A DNA stretch of 64,000 bases from Clostridium_I sp963725425 (GTDB lineage Bacteria > Bacillota > Clostridia > Clostridiales > Clostridiaceae): positions 372,001 through 436,000 of the forward strand of contig CAVRYJ010000040.1 in the NCBI GenBank assembly GCA_963725425.1. The letters run 5' to 3'. Shown here piece by piece: positions 39,127 through 48,950 of this stretch. Position numbers and translations under genes: made by a program. Numbering within the stretch: position 1 is the stretch's first letter; each line of letters begins with the position of its first letter. A model generated the notes under the pieces. It was not told where the DNA came from and searched no databases. It saw nothing but the letters and a program-made list of their open reading frames with translations.

Positions 39127-40515
39127 TTACATATACTTTTCAGCAATTTCAGCAAGAGGACTTCTTTCTACTTGTTCTAATGTAACATGCCCAGTTATAT
39201 TAAATGGTTTCATTTTTTCAATAGCATATACCAATCCATTTGATTTCTCATCAACAAGAATGTTGTCAATCTGATTATCCGTTGGATCACCTATAAAAAC
39301 AAATTTAGAGCCAAAACCTGCTCTTGTAAGCATAAGCTTTGCTAAATGAGGGGTAGTTTGTTGAGCTTCGTCTACAATAACTAAAGCATCTGTTAAAGTT
39401 CTTCCACGCATATACGTAAAAGTTTTAGTTTCAATAACACCACTCTTCTTGAATTGGTCAATAAAATCATCAACTGAAATTTCTGGTTTTTTTAATTCAA
39501 GATTATCATTTTTTTTAGGTTTTTTATTCTTTATTTTTTCTTTTTTATTGAAATCTTTAAAATCCATTAAGCTTTCAATAGCATCATAGAAACTACCCAT
39601 CCATGGACGTAATTTTTCTTCTTCAGTCCCAGGTAAGTATCCAATATCATCACCAGCAGGTACTACTGGTTTTACAAAAATAATTCTTCTGTATATTCCT
39701 TGTTCAATTACCTTTTGTAGTGCAACAGCAGTTGAAAGAATTGTTTTTCCTGAACCTGCTCCTCCTGAAATGGTTACAAAGCTTATATTAGGGTCCATAA
39801 GTAATTCAAAGGCCATTCTTTGTTCTTTATTTATAGGCTCAAGCCCCCAAGCAATCTCCTTTTCATATTTTAAAGGAACTATTTTTTTACCATCAAATTT
39901 AGCTAGCATATCTAATTCTGAATCATCCTTTCTTTTTATTGAGATAAATTCATTTGGGTATATTTCCTTGACCAGTTTTTTAGGTAGAGACAATCCTCCT
40001 AAATATATTTTAGATATTTCTTCTTCACTTAAAATCATTTTGGTATTACCTTTATACAATTCATCTGTGTTAATTTTATCATTTTCATAGTCTTGTGTAA
40101 TTATCCCTAGTGCATCGCTCTTAATGGCCATATATAAATCCTTGGTAACTAAGATTGTTTGGATTTTATCATCATCGGAAGATATATTTTTTGCTATTGC
40201 CAATATTTTAGTGTCATTTTTAGAAAATTCAAAGCCATTAGGTAAGCAAGCAGTATCACTGTGATTCAATTCTATTTTTAAGGTGCCTCCTGACGGCAAT
40301 TTTACGCCTTCATGTAGATTACCTAGTTTTCTTATATTATTTAGTTCTCTTGCAGCAATTCGTGCATGATAACCAACAATACCTTCTCTTTTTTTAAGAT
40401 TATCTAATTCTTCAATACATATTATTGGAATGATTATATTATTGTCTTGAAAATTATATACGAAATTAGGATCGTGTACCATAACATTAGTGTCAATTAT
40501 ATAATTTTTAATCAT
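39127..40515 (-). CDS. PhoH-family ATPase with N-terminal PIN domain
   Basis: 462 residues. An N-terminal PIN nuclease domain (YIIDTNVMVHDPN, conserved acidic residues, about 1-130) is followed by the PhoH ATPase with Walker A TISGGAGSGKTILS near residue 250 and Walker B LVIVDEAQQTTPH near 385. ATG 40515 follows GGAGAT. This is the YlaK-type architecture, thought to act on RNA. It is complete, monocistronic and has its own terminator. An operator-like palindrome and a structured element lie upstream. Confidence 0.9.
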   Translation of the reverse strand: MIKNYIIDTNVMVHDPNFVYNFQDNNIIIPIICIEELDNLKKREGIVGYHARIAARELNNIRKLGNLHEGVKLPSGGTLKIELNHSDTACLPNGFEFSKNDTKILAIAKNISSDDDKIQTILVTKDLYMAIKSDALGIITQDYENDKINTDELYKGNTKMILSEEEISKIYLGGLSLPKKLVKEIYPNEFISIKRKDDSELDMLAKFDGKKIVPLKYEKEIAWGLEPINKEQRMAFELLMDPNISFVTISGGAGSGKTILSTAVALQKVIEQGIYRRIIFVKPVVPAGDDIGYLPGTEEEKLRPWMGSFYDAIESLMDFKDFNKKEKIKNKKPKKNDNLELKKPEISVDDFIDQFKKSGVIETKTFTYMRGRTLTDALVIVDEAQQTTPHLAKLMLTRAGFGSKFVFIGDPTDNQIDNILVDEKSNGLVYAIEKMKPFNITGHVTLEQVERSPLAEIAEKYM

Positions 40516-40581
40516 TTTAGTATCTCCATTAAGCTTTACATTATTTAAACAAGCTTAATAAAGACTCACCCCCTTTAATAT

Positions 40582-40613
40582 TAAGTTAAGTACAAGGTAT
40601 AATACTTAACTTA
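40582..40613 (-). promoter_or_regulatory. Operator-like palindrome upstream of phoH
   Basis: TAAGTTAAGTA (40582-40592) and TACTTAACTTA (40603-40613) form a perfect 11-bp inverted repeat, 67 bp before the phoH start. A separate AAAGGGGGTG lies between them and phoH. It is probably a protein-binding site or a leader hairpin. Confidence 0.5.
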
Positions 40614-40659
40614 TATTATATAACGTTAATGTTAATTTTATATATGCTTTACGTTAATA

Positions 40660-40805
40660 ATATGTATGAGCTGGAGTACTGTGCATTAATCCTCCAAAGT
40701 CCATTAGAGGAATGAGTCTACTGATTAGGTAAGAAATTTCCCTAGTAACCTATACCACAGTCAAACCATTGAGTTCACTGTTATTTCTAGTGTTGTCACC
40801 CTAAT
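40660..40805. ncRNA. Candidate structured RNA element
   Basis: A compact block of higher GC than its flanks, with several short stems: CCTC/GAGG (40691-40694/40707-40710), AGGT/ACCT (40727-40730/40748-40751), and ACTGTG (40678-40683), which can pair with CACAGT (40756-40761). The same CACAGT region can instead pair with ACTGT at 40777-40781. The alternative pairing is riboswitch-like, but I do not recognise a class and the strand is undecided. Confidence 0.4.
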
Positions 40806-40964
40806 CTTTTCTATTAGTCTTAATTATATTTTCTCCCCAATCGCTCTATTTTCATCCATTAAAATTAAATTTTAGAATACTTTTTTATAAACCAAAATTG
40901 CATTTAAAAGTAGTAAACTACTTTTAGTAAAAAACACATATTTGATGCTAAGACGTGCTGCTAT

Positions 40965-41225
40965 TTGTCGCCAAATCACAGATCCTCGAAAAGTTCCACT
41001 GGCAAGTCCTGAGGCTGAAAAGGCCATATCATAAATAAGTATAGTGCACGCAGTAGTATACCCAGTTACAACTCCATCAAGCGTTCTCAGGGCTATAAGC
41101 TCATATATATTTTGTGCAAAGCAATACTTCCAATTACAAGAGCCATTCCAAGGGTTGCCCGTAGGAGCATAGGTTTTCTTCCAAACTTGCCTGCTGCCAC
41201 ATTATGGATTATAATTCCATTACTC
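40965..41225 (-). pseudogene. MFS transporter fragment
   Basis: VAAGKFGRKPMLLRATLGMA (the loop 2-3 signature GKxGRKP) then LRTLDGVVTGYTTACTILI. Only helices 2-5 of a drug-efflux-type MFS protein remain, with frame breaks. Confidence 0.65.
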
Positions 41226-41239
41226 ATAAGGATAGTAAT

Positions 41240-41425
41240 GTGGGATTTTAGATTGAAATTTTTTTAACCTTACTATGCTATTATCATCATTAAATTCAAT
41301 CAATGATACACCATCAAATTCTCCAACATGTCCATCATATTTACATTTGAAATACCATTCAACAGCAACAATATTCGGTTCATGAATAATTTGCTTTATA
41401 TCCCATACTATTATAGCGCCTCATT
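41240..41425 (-). pseudogene. SnoaL-like (NTF2-fold) protein fragment
   Basis: VWDIKQIIHEPNIVAVEWYF, then GEFDGVSLIEFNDDNSIVRL, matches the C-terminal half of SnoaL-like polyketide-cyclase-fold proteins. The N-terminal half is missing. Confidence 0.5.
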
Positions 41426-42268
41426 TATTCCAATCTTCCCCATATACCTTTCTTTAAACAATTAAGTACTTTCTTATAACCAAAAGACTTCCTATAGTCT
41501 CTAGAATTATCCCAATAAGTATGAAACTCCATGATATAGTTGTGAATATAAATGATGGATCTATAAAACTAATTAACGTTGTTGCCAAATAATATCTATA
41601 TATAAAACTATAAAATAAATAAATTGCTATTACTGCTAACACTGCTCCTAAAAATCCAATTATTATTCCCTCAAAGATAAAAGGCCATCTAATAAACCAA
41701 TCTGTTGCACCAATATATTGCATTATACTAATTTCATTACGTCTTGGATACATAGCGAGTTTTATTGTATTTTTAATTAAAAAAAATGATGCTACCATGA
41801 GTATAGGGAAAAGTATCACTCCTACCCATTGAATCTTTTCAGCAATTGATGAAACATTCCTCTGAACAGTTTGTACAACATTAATTTTATTTATACCTTG
41901 TAATCCCTTAATCCGAGAAATTATTTTAGGTATATCATTTGGTCCATCCACTTTAATTATATATGCTGCTGATAGTGGAGTATCATTGTGAAAAGTAAAA
42001 AAAGTTACACTATTGGCCGCTTTTATTTTATTATATATATTTTGCTGATCTGTAATCTTTATATTATACTTTAAATTCACCTGTATTTCAGCTTGGGTCC
42101 CAACACCAATAATTCCCATCTTGAGATTCAACGTAACTATTCAGCTATTAAAATAAATTTCATTTAGTGCTATTATTAATTTATTGAAAAAAACTCTTCC
42201 ATTTATCATTGATTTTTGGTAATATAAATCCTATCTTGCAAAAACTAATGATAAGGTGGTGACACATC

Positions 42269-43765
42269 GTGACTGAAAGCCATATTACTGAGATTTACAA
42301 CCAAGGTATATCTCAAGTTATAAGTGCTATTAACAAATTATCAAATGAAATTAATACACTAAATTCTCAAGTAGAATCACTTTCTAATGATAATATGGCT
42401 TTAAACGGGCGTGTTAAGTCATTAGAAAGTCAAATAAATAAAAATAGTAATAACAGCAGTAAGCCACCATCATCAGATGGATTCAAAAAGAAAACTAAGA
42501 GTTTAAGGACTAAATCAGGTAAACGACCTGGCGGTCAGGAAGGTCATGAAGGGTCAACCTTGAGTATAAATGACAATCCTGATGAAATTAAAATTCATAG
42601 TCTAGAAAAATGTATTGAATGCGGAGCATCTTTAAAAGATACATCGCTTGAAAGATATATTGTTCGCCAAGTTATAGATATACCTGAAATAAAAGCTAAA
42701 ACTACAGAGCATAGAGCAGAAGTAAAAATATGTCCACAATGCAAATGTAAAAATACCGCTAGGTTCCCTGATGGGATTATAAATACAGTTCAATATGGTG
42801 AAAAGTTAAAGGCTATAGCTGTTTATTTAACACAATATCAGCTAATTCCATATAAAAGAAGTGCTGAACTTATTGAAGATTTATTTAACCATCATCTGAG
42901 CCAAGGAAGTATAGTTACATTTAATGAAAGCTGTTATGAAAAATTACGGCCTATAGAGGATAATATTAAAAATAGTATTATCTCATCTACTGGTGCTGTT
43001 CACTTTGATGAGACTGGTATGTATGTAGAGAAAAAGCGTAAATGGCTTCACGTTGCTTCAAATGAAAACCTTACTTTCTATGCATGTCATGAAAAACGAG
43101 GTAAAGAAGCAACTGATGAAATTGGAATACTCTCAAAATTCACTGGTACGGCAGTACATGATGGTTTTAAAACATATAATAAATACACCAACTGTAGTCA
43201 TGCCCTATGCAATGCTCATATATTAAGGGAACTTAATGCTATAACCGAGCTACAAAATCAAGAATGGGCAAAGCCAATGAAAGATTTGTTAATTGAAATT
43301 AAGCGTGAAGTAGACTTAATCTTCAACAATTATCATGCTTTACCGACAAATAGACTTCAAGATTTTGAAGCAAAGTATGATAAAATACTTAACGCTGGTT
43401 TTGATGAAGACTATTCTAAAAATATTGAATTATACTCTCAGAAGAAGGTTAAAAGGAGTGTAAGTCTTAATTTACTTAATAGATTATGTGGATATAAAAA
43501 TCAAGTTCTTGCTTTCATGTATGATTTTGATATTCCCTTTGACAATAACCAAGCGGAACGAGATTTACGCATGGCTAAGGTGAAACAAAAAATTTCTGGA
43601 ACTTTTAGAAGTCCAGCAGGAGCAAATGCTTTCACTAGAATTAGGGGATATGTATCTACTGTAAGAAAACAAGGTAATAATGCTTTAGACTGTATAAAAT
43701 CAGTATTTACAGCAAATCCAATAGACCCAACTTTAGATTTAAAAGCTCCGATAAAAGAGGTGTAA
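42269..43765 (+). CDS. IS66-family transposase TnpC
   Basis: 498 residues, full length. N-terminal coiled coil (about 15-65), the NSSKPPSSDG and KRPGGQEGHEG leader motifs, a zinc site CIECG plus CPQCKC, then the DDE domain: AVHFDETGMYVEK, ALCNAHILREL and the terminal NNQAERDLRMAKVKQKISG with the catalytic Glu. GTGGTGA precedes the start. The frame is intact. Confidence 0.95.
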   Translation: MTESHITEIYNQGISQVISAINKLSNEINTLNSQVESLSNDNMALNGRVKSLESQINKNSNNSSKPPSSDGFKKKTKSLRTKSGKRPGGQEGHEGSTLSINDNPDEIKIHSLEKCIECGASLKDTSLERYIVRQVIDIPEIKAKTTEHRAEVKICPQCKCKNTARFPDGIINTVQYGEKLKAIAVYLTQYQLIPYKRSAELIEDLFNHHLSQGSIVTFNESCYEKLRPIEDNIKNSIISSTGAVHFDETGMYVEKKRKWLHVASNENLTFYACHEKRGKEATDEIGILSKFTGTAVHDGFKTYNKYTNCSHALCNAHILRELNAITELQNQEWAKPMKDLLIEIKREVDLIFNNYHALPTNRLQDFEAKYDKILNAGFDEDYSKNIELYSQKKVKRSVSLNLLNRLCGYKNQVLAFMYDFDIPFDNNQAERDLRMAKVKQKISGTFRSPAGANAFTRIRGYVSTVRKQGNNALDCIKSVFTANPIDPTLDLKAPIKEV

Positions 43766-43777
43766 TCACCTCTTTTT
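43753..43777 (+). terminator. Terminator overlapping the tnpC stop codon
   Basis: AAAAGAGGTG (43753-43762) and CACCTCTTTT (43767-43776) pair across the TAA stop, with T residues following. Confidence 0.75.
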
Positions 43778-44164
43778 AGTGTGCAGAAAATTAATATCAT
43801 CATACTACCCTCAAATACACAAAATATTTGAGGGTAGTACGTTTTTTGAGCACACATATATTTTATACAAAATAGTAGCTGAATAGTTACGATTCAACAT
43901 GAATAGCAAAAATATTCCTAAAATGAATAATGTTGACATTACCGTAGTAATGGTAGAAATACTTCTATTAGAATTTCTTCTAAGGTTTTTTAAAGCATCT
44001 TTTAAAAATAAATTCAAAGTACTAATCCTCATAATTTTAACTCCACCTTTTATATAAGTACCCATGAAATCTTTGTTGACTTACACTATATACAACTCTA
44101 TTTCTTGCTATCTACATTTTCCTCTCAAAAATAATTTACGATTTCGCAATAACTTATAACTAAA

Positions 44165-44374
44165 TTATACCATTGCATACAATGAATCACTATACCTTAA
44201 TGTGATGAATTCGCCTTTATTTAATATGTTAGAGCATTTCCATTGTTCTGTTAAATCCCATATGCCCTCAAGTGGATAAACAGTGTATTCATAATAACCA
44301 TCTTGAGTATAACCTTGTTTAGGCATCATTCTAACAGCATAGGCTAAAGAATATAAAGCACCTATTTTATCTTA
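44165..44374 (-). pseudogene. GyrI-like domain fragment
   Basis: IGALYSLAYAVRMMPKQGYT, then YYEYTVYPLEGIWDL and KGEFITLRYSDSLYAMV, belong to the GyrI-like small-molecule-binding family. Only the middle of the protein remains. Confidence 0.6.
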
Positions 44375-44532
44375 GTATTGCTCATCATTCGAATTTCATA
44401 ATATACCCACGTTCTATTGAATTTATAAGTAAAATATATCACACGTAATATGGCATCATGCCGTCATATTATAATAAGAATTATATTACCTGTTTCTACG
44501 TGTATCTCGGTGTGTACCCAAATTCAGAATTT

Positions 44533-45270
44533 CTACTGAGGAATATTGATATTATTTCTTCTATGTTTGATCTTTATGGTAAAGGGAATAAGACACAGAG
44601 CACAGGAAGCAATGGCAACAAGTTCAAGAGAAAATAGATACCTTGGCCATGGTCCAAGATAACTCATAATTGAAGTATCTTGAGTTTTCTCACAAAGATA
44701 CATAATGTTAGTATCCATAAGCTTGTCATATATGCCTATAAACCCTGCATAAATGTTCAGAACCACAAGACTTTTTATTAATGATTTAAAACTAGGCCTA
44801 TAGCCATAAACAAAGGTCATGAAAAGGCACAGAATAATTATGCTACCGTGGGACAGAAAAAATTCAAAAAATACGAAATGTGGAAAAGCATATATACCCA
44901 AATCAGGAGTTATAAGCGCCTCCAGTGAACCGGCCATACCCCAGAAATATACTATTTCATATAGAGGATAACTCTTGCATGCAAACATTATGGCAGATAT
45001 TATTGTAGATATATCGCATAGTTCTAGAGGGAGTGATGCTTTTAAAGGCAGACCTCCATACATAATGTACCATGCCGTTAAGGAAAGTTGCTGAAGTATG
45101 AGAAAAGATGAAATATAAATACGCGTAGACTTTCTTAGTGACAGAAACCTATGCCTAAATACATATGTAAGTATTATAATTGATAAAATTATAGCCAGCG
45201 CGATGAGATGTGAAGATGAAAATAATACAAAGGGTCCACCTGTAAAATTAGAAGTAAGGTATTTATTCAT
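44533..45270 (-). CDS. YwaF-type (TIGR02206) integral membrane protein
   Basis: 245 residues with six to seven membrane helices. LPLELCDISTIISAIM, then YFWGMAGSLEALITPDLG and FFLSHGSIIILCLF, are the conserved blocks of the TIGR02206 family. ATG 45270 lies behind AGGAGGAG. The function is unknown. It is monocistronic. Confidence 0.8.
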   Translation of the reverse strand: MNKYLTSNFTGGPFVLFSSSHLIALAIILSIIILTYVFRHRFLSLRKSTRIYISSFLILQQLSLTAWYIMYGGLPLKASLPLELCDISTIISAIMFACKSYPLYEIVYFWGMAGSLEALITPDLGIYAFPHFVFFEFFLSHGSIIILCLFMTFVYGYRPSFKSLIKSLVVLNIYAGFIGIYDKLMDTNIMYLCEKTQDTSIMSYLGPWPRYLFSLELVAIASCALCLIPFTIKIKHRRNNINIPQ

Positions 45271-45476
45271 ATTTATCTCCTCCTAAACTGAATTTATTTA
45301 TAGTTAGTTATGTCACTCAATACAGCCTCTAAAAAGAAAATGCATTTTTTCAATTATATACAACATAATTGAAAAAAAAATTAATGTCCTTACATTCATT
45401 ATAAACTTGTCTGATCTCATTATATATCAAAGTTAATAAGTTTAACATCAAATGCATTTTCATTTTTCACGGTTTC

Positions 45477-46619
45477 TCAGTTAAATTGTATACGTAGCTT
45501 TCCCTCCTCATAACTCACTTTAATAATTTCCTTTGACTGCAATTTCTGTGGGAGCATAAAATTACGTTTTTCATTTTTAATAGATATGCTAATTTCATCC
45601 CCTTTTTGAAGAAAACTTAATTCTTTTTTATCAAGAAAAGGTATGTTAATAATTAAATAATAACTCCCATCTGTACTTGATTTTTTAACCCGAAAGATTT
45701 TATCCTTAAAAAATACTTCTGCTCCAGAAACTTCCTTAAATATGTTCTTCCCCATATTTAATAATGAATCATAGTTTCTAATTTCGCTATTTTTTAACTC
45801 AGTTTTAAAAATTGGTACTGGACTAAAACTTTCACTTATATCCTTAAGATTTTCACTTTGAAGTTCCATCCACTTTTCCAAATACCCTTTTCCACCTTCT
45901 TTTGGCATTATTTTATTAACAATTATTGCGTCTACATTAAAATTATAAAGATGTAAATAAGAAAAGTTTCGTTTAGCCTCTTTAACAACAATGTTTTCTG
46001 GAGTGGTAACTATTCTAAGACTTACATTATCCTTTTGAAGCATTAATTCATGAAATTCATAAATTTTGTTATAAAGATTTTCAATTTCATCAAAGGTTTT
46101 TTCATCAGGAACTGGAATCTTTATTGTGTGATCAATTATTGGCTTCACAATTTTAGCTGCCTTTCTTTTCATAGGGAAAAATTTCTCCATCCACCACTTA
46201 AAAAGCTCTGGAAACTTCAAAAGTGACATAGTTTCTCCGGTGGGAGCGCAATCAACTATTAACACATCATAATTATTTTCATCATTAATCTGTTTAATTT
46301 TAAGTAAGGAAATTAAATCTTGAAAACCTGGGAATACAAGTAATTCTTCAACCTCAATACTTTTCTCAGTTTTTAACAGCATGAGTTTTTCTATATATAC
46401 CTTAATATTTCCCCAAATAACTTCATTTTCAATAATAGCATCCACCTCTATAGCTTCTAAATTATCTGTGATTTTTATGGGAATGTTAGATAGCTTTGTG
46501 CCAAAGGCATCACCAAGACTATGTGCTTGATCAGTACTCATTATAAGCACCTTTTTACCTTGCTTTGCAATTTGACATGCTGTTGCTGATGCAATACTAG
46601 TTTTCCCTACTCCACCTTT
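45477..46619 (-). pseudogene. ArsA/GET3-family ATPase lacking its own start
   Basis: The frame from 46619 opens directly at the P loop KGGVGKTSIASATA, then VLIMSTDQAHSLGD, DVLIVDCAPTGETMSL (switch II) and a C-terminal HSP20-like beta domain ending KLRIQFN. Family members begin about ten residues earlier with M-x-x-I-x-F-x-G. That part has been replaced by the tail of the upstream homologue in another frame. ATG 46550 would omit the P loop and give an inactive ATPase. The group includes arsenite-pump and tail-anchor-type ATPases; the substrate is unknown. Confidence 0.75.
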
Positions 46620-47029
46620 TCAAATTTCTCACTAAATGTTATTTTTTGAACCATTAATATATCTTCAACATCTAGGGAATCCTTGACTATTCTTTCAAGT
46701 CCATTAATACCGTTAATATCAACCTCATACCATTTAATTTTAAACCTAGGCAAATTGAAAAATACTGAATCTATTTCTTCCATGTACTTTTTTTGAATGC
46801 ATTTCCACTGATCAAAAAAGCTATTGTCTATATCCTCTGGTATTATCCTATTTATATATAAAGCATCTACATTAAAATTATAAAGGTTTAAATACATGTA
46901 GTTCCTCTTAGTCTCTTCTATAACCATTTTTTCAGGGATTGTAACTAGCCTAATACTACAATTCTCCCTATCCTTCAATAATTTTTCAAGCTCAAAAAGC
47001 AATACATAAAGTTTTTGAATATCATTCAT
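46607..47029 (-). pseudogene. ArsA-like ATPase, middle fragment
   Basis: NCSIRLVTIPEKMVIEETKR, then YMYLNLYNFNVDALYINRII, is homologous to residues 190-290 of the following ArsA-like protein (VSLRIVTTPENIVVKEAKRN and NFNVDAIIVNKIM). The P-loop half is missing upstream. The C-terminus breaks off at EKVE, exactly where the next gene's P loop begins. Confidence 0.75.
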
Positions 47030-47200
47030 AGCCTCTTTAGACTTTCATAAAAAAATCATTGCAAGACTATTGATTATAAAAAAACGAATAATAAATTATT
47101 CATAGTTAATTAAGAAATGTTGGCACTACTTACTGTTGGTTGTCTCAGTTTAATCAACATATAAGTTCTCAAACCATATATTAGAATGTAAGGCATCATC

Positions 47201-47343
47201 AAAGAAATAACAAGTCAGTATTCTGGTCTATTTTAATGGTACACAACGCCTTCCATAACCATTACATAGCCAACGCTTGCGCAAGGTAATGGATCCTCGT
47301 CTACCGCAAAATATCCTCAGAAGCTTTGACTTGTTATTTCTTT
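47201..47343. repeat. 143-bp element bounded by perfect 17-bp inverted repeats
   Basis: AAAGAAATAACAAGTCA (47201-47217) and its exact complement (47327-47343) enclose about 109 bp of higher-GC, stem-rich sequence, including CTTGCGCAAG. Outer blocks AGGCAT (47191-47196) and ATGCCT (47348-47353) extend the symmetry. It ends 34 bp before ytaF. It is either a MITE or a long structured leader. Confidence 0.6.
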
Positions 47344-47377
47344 TCAAATGCCTAAATGATAAAAAAGGGGAACATAT

Positions 47378-47992
47378 ATGTCATTAATTTTATCTGCATT
47401 ATTATTTAGCTTATCATCTAACCTAGATAATGTAGTTGTAGGAATAGCTTATGGAATAAAGAAAATAAAGATAGGAATAATTGCAAATCTTATAATAGCA
47501 ATTGTAACAACTACAGGAACATTTTTATCTATGTCAGTTGGAAATTATATATCGAAATTTTTATCTCCCTCTATATCTGATGTTTTAGGTTCTGTAGTTA
47601 TTATAATCTTGGGATTTTATTTTGTAACCCAAAGTGTAATAAAACTTGCAAAAAACACCAAAACAAATAAACTTTCCTTGAAAAACATTACTGATATGAT
47701 TGAATATGCAGAAAAATCAGATTTAGATAACTCTGGTGACATAAATATGAAAGAAGCTCTCATTGTAGCATTCGGATTAACATTTAATAATTTAGGTACC
47801 GGAGTGGCCGCTAGTATAACTGGAGTTAGTATTGAATTTACAGTTATAGCTACTTTTATATTAAGTATTTTTACGATTATGTTTGGTGAATCTATAGGTA
47901 ATCATTTATTAGGTAAATTTTTGGGTAAATATGCACCTTTGTTTTCAGGTATATTGCTTATAATACTTGGTATTATTGAATTTCTTAATTAA
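47378..47992 (+). CDS. ytaF: Sporulation membrane protein YtaF
   Basis: 204 residues with six membrane helices and a central charged loop (about 95-125) containing KSDLDNSGDINMKEAL. Conserved blocks SLSSNLDNVVVGIAYGIKK and LTFNNLGTGVAASITG match YtaF/MntP-like transporters, where paired N/D residues in the helices suggest metal export. RBS AAAGGGG. The family is linked to sporulation in Bacillus; the substrate is unproven. Confidence 0.85.
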   Translation: MSLILSALLFSLSSNLDNVVVGIAYGIKKIKIGIIANLIIAIVTTTGTFLSMSVGNYISKFLSPSISDVLGSVVIIILGFYFVTQSVIKLAKNTKTNKLSLKNITDMIEYAEKSDLDNSGDINMKEALIVAFGLTFNNLGTGVAASITGVSIEFTVIATFILSIFTIMFGESIGNHLLGKFLGKYAPLFSGILLIILGIIEFLN

Positions 47993-48035
47993 TTAGAAAT
48001 CCAAGTTGAATATAATAAATTTGAGGTGAGCTTCA

Positions 48036-48278
48036 ATGTCGTTTCTTGATTCAATAAGCCCTGAGGATCTTGCTATTCTTACAACCATAATTTCTATTAT
48101 TCTTTCAGAAGATAAGTCTGCGTCTGAAAATAATGTATTAGGTAACCTTATATCTAGTATTGGTGCCAATATAAGTACTATTGCTTCCCAACAAGAACAT
48201 CTTCAATCTTTAGAAGATAAACAAAAACAAATTAAAGATCTTGAACAACAGCTAAGACAACTTAAAAGTGGTTCATGA
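48036..48278 (+). CDS. Small protein with C-terminal coiled coil
   Basis: 80 residues from ATG 48036 (RBS TTGAGGTGAG). A hydrophobic helix (LAILTTIISIILSED) is followed by a Gln/Leu coiled coil, EHLQSLEDKQKQIKDLEQQL. I do not recognise a named family. It lies 43 bp after ytaF and is possibly cotranscribed with it. Confidence 0.65.
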   Translation: MSFLDSISPEDLAILTTIISIILSEDKSASENNVLGNLISSIGANISTIASQQEHLQSLEDKQKQIKDLEQQLRQLKSGS

Positions 48279-48342
48279 CACATAGGTAACAGAATATCTA
48301 TGTGCTTCTTATACAATAATTCTCTCTTTGTTATACAAAAAA

Positions 48343-48364
48343 AAGAACCCTTTTAAGAGTTCTT
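48343..48364. terminator. Terminator between convergent genes
   Basis: AAGAAC (48343-48348) and GTTCTT (48359-48364), with A8 before and an A/T-rich tail after, serve the convergent genes ending at 48278 and 48353. Confidence 0.5.
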
Positions 48365-48658
48365 AATAAATAAAAAATCACATTGCCACCTATGAAATTT
48401 TGTCATTTTAACATATTGCTCTAAGTCTGACTTATCATTTGTTTCTAAATTTATTGGTTGCAACCATACATGTACATAATCTTCTTGATAATTTATAATT
48501 ACCTTTATTACTTCATATTCATCTGTTTCCTTCCAAACCATATCAGATATATAGTCGCCTTTATGCGGTATTATATTTGAATTAAACTTCTTTTGTATTT
48601 GTTTAAAACCATTATCAATGTTTTTTAAATTAATTTGTTGTATTAAAATAATTTCCAT
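48353..48658 (-). CDS. Hypothetical protein, about 101 aa
   Basis: ATG 48658 lies at proper distance from GAGAGGTGG; a GTG twelve bases upstream would overlap that site. The product is soluble, with IPHKGDYISDMVWKETDEYE and VHVWLQPINLE, a beta-rich pattern. The family was not recognised. Confidence 0.6.
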   Translation of the reverse strand: MEIILIQQINLKNIDNGFKQIQKKFNSNIIPHKGDYISDMVWKETDEYEVIKVIINYQEDYVHVWLQPINLETNDKSDLEQYVKMTKFHRWQCDFLFIKNS

Positions 48659-48950
48659 ACTGTAGCCCACCTCTCTACCATATTATTATATATTTAAGAT
48701 ATATTTGCCTGATTTTGTTGAATTAATTTATGTTTTTATTTTTAATAATATAAAACGAAGCTGAAAGTAGAAGTGTCATACTCTGCCCAATTTTCATATT
48801 ATGAAATAAATCATGGGGTATTTAAGTGAAAAGAAGTCGCTTTGAAATAGAAAATGACTCGAATCATTTTTAGTTGATTTCAATAATATTCTTGTGATTG
48901 ACGACAGATTGGTGTTAATTAATAAATAAAAGGAAGAAGGTAACCTTTGA

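Larger units (their letters stand above)
42133..43890 (+). mobile_element. IS66-family element (single-ORF type), intact, 1758 bp
   Basis: Terminal inverted repeats GTAACTATTCAGCTA (42133-42147) and its complement (43876-43890), flanked by 8-bp target duplications GATTCAAC (42125-42132 and 43891-43898). The 8-bp duplication is characteristic of IS66. Only the TnpC gene is present, as in the ISBst12 subgroup. A perfect 14-bp hairpin (43804-43817/43825-43838) lies near the right end. Confidence 0.95.
41454..44032 (-). pseudogene. ftsX: ftsX interrupted by an IS66-type element
   Basis: The 5' part from ATG 44032 (RBS GGTGGAG) reads MRISTLNLFLKDALKNLRRN with the first membrane helix and reaches FMLN. 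Removing the element and one GATTCAAC copy joins it in frame to LKMGIIGVGTQAEIQVNLKY. The rest is a typical FtsX: an extracellular loop, then three helices with MYPRRNEISIMQYIGATDWF in the cytoplasmic loop. FtsX with the ATPase FtsE controls wall hydrolases at division. No ftsE lies upstream. The C-terminal ORF could start at an internal ATG but lacks the first helix. Confidence 0.9.

Noticed and set aside
40660..40805. A known riboswitch class (M-box, lysine, SAM, TPP, glmS or c-di-AMP).
   Set aside because: None of the conserved cores I know for these classes is present.
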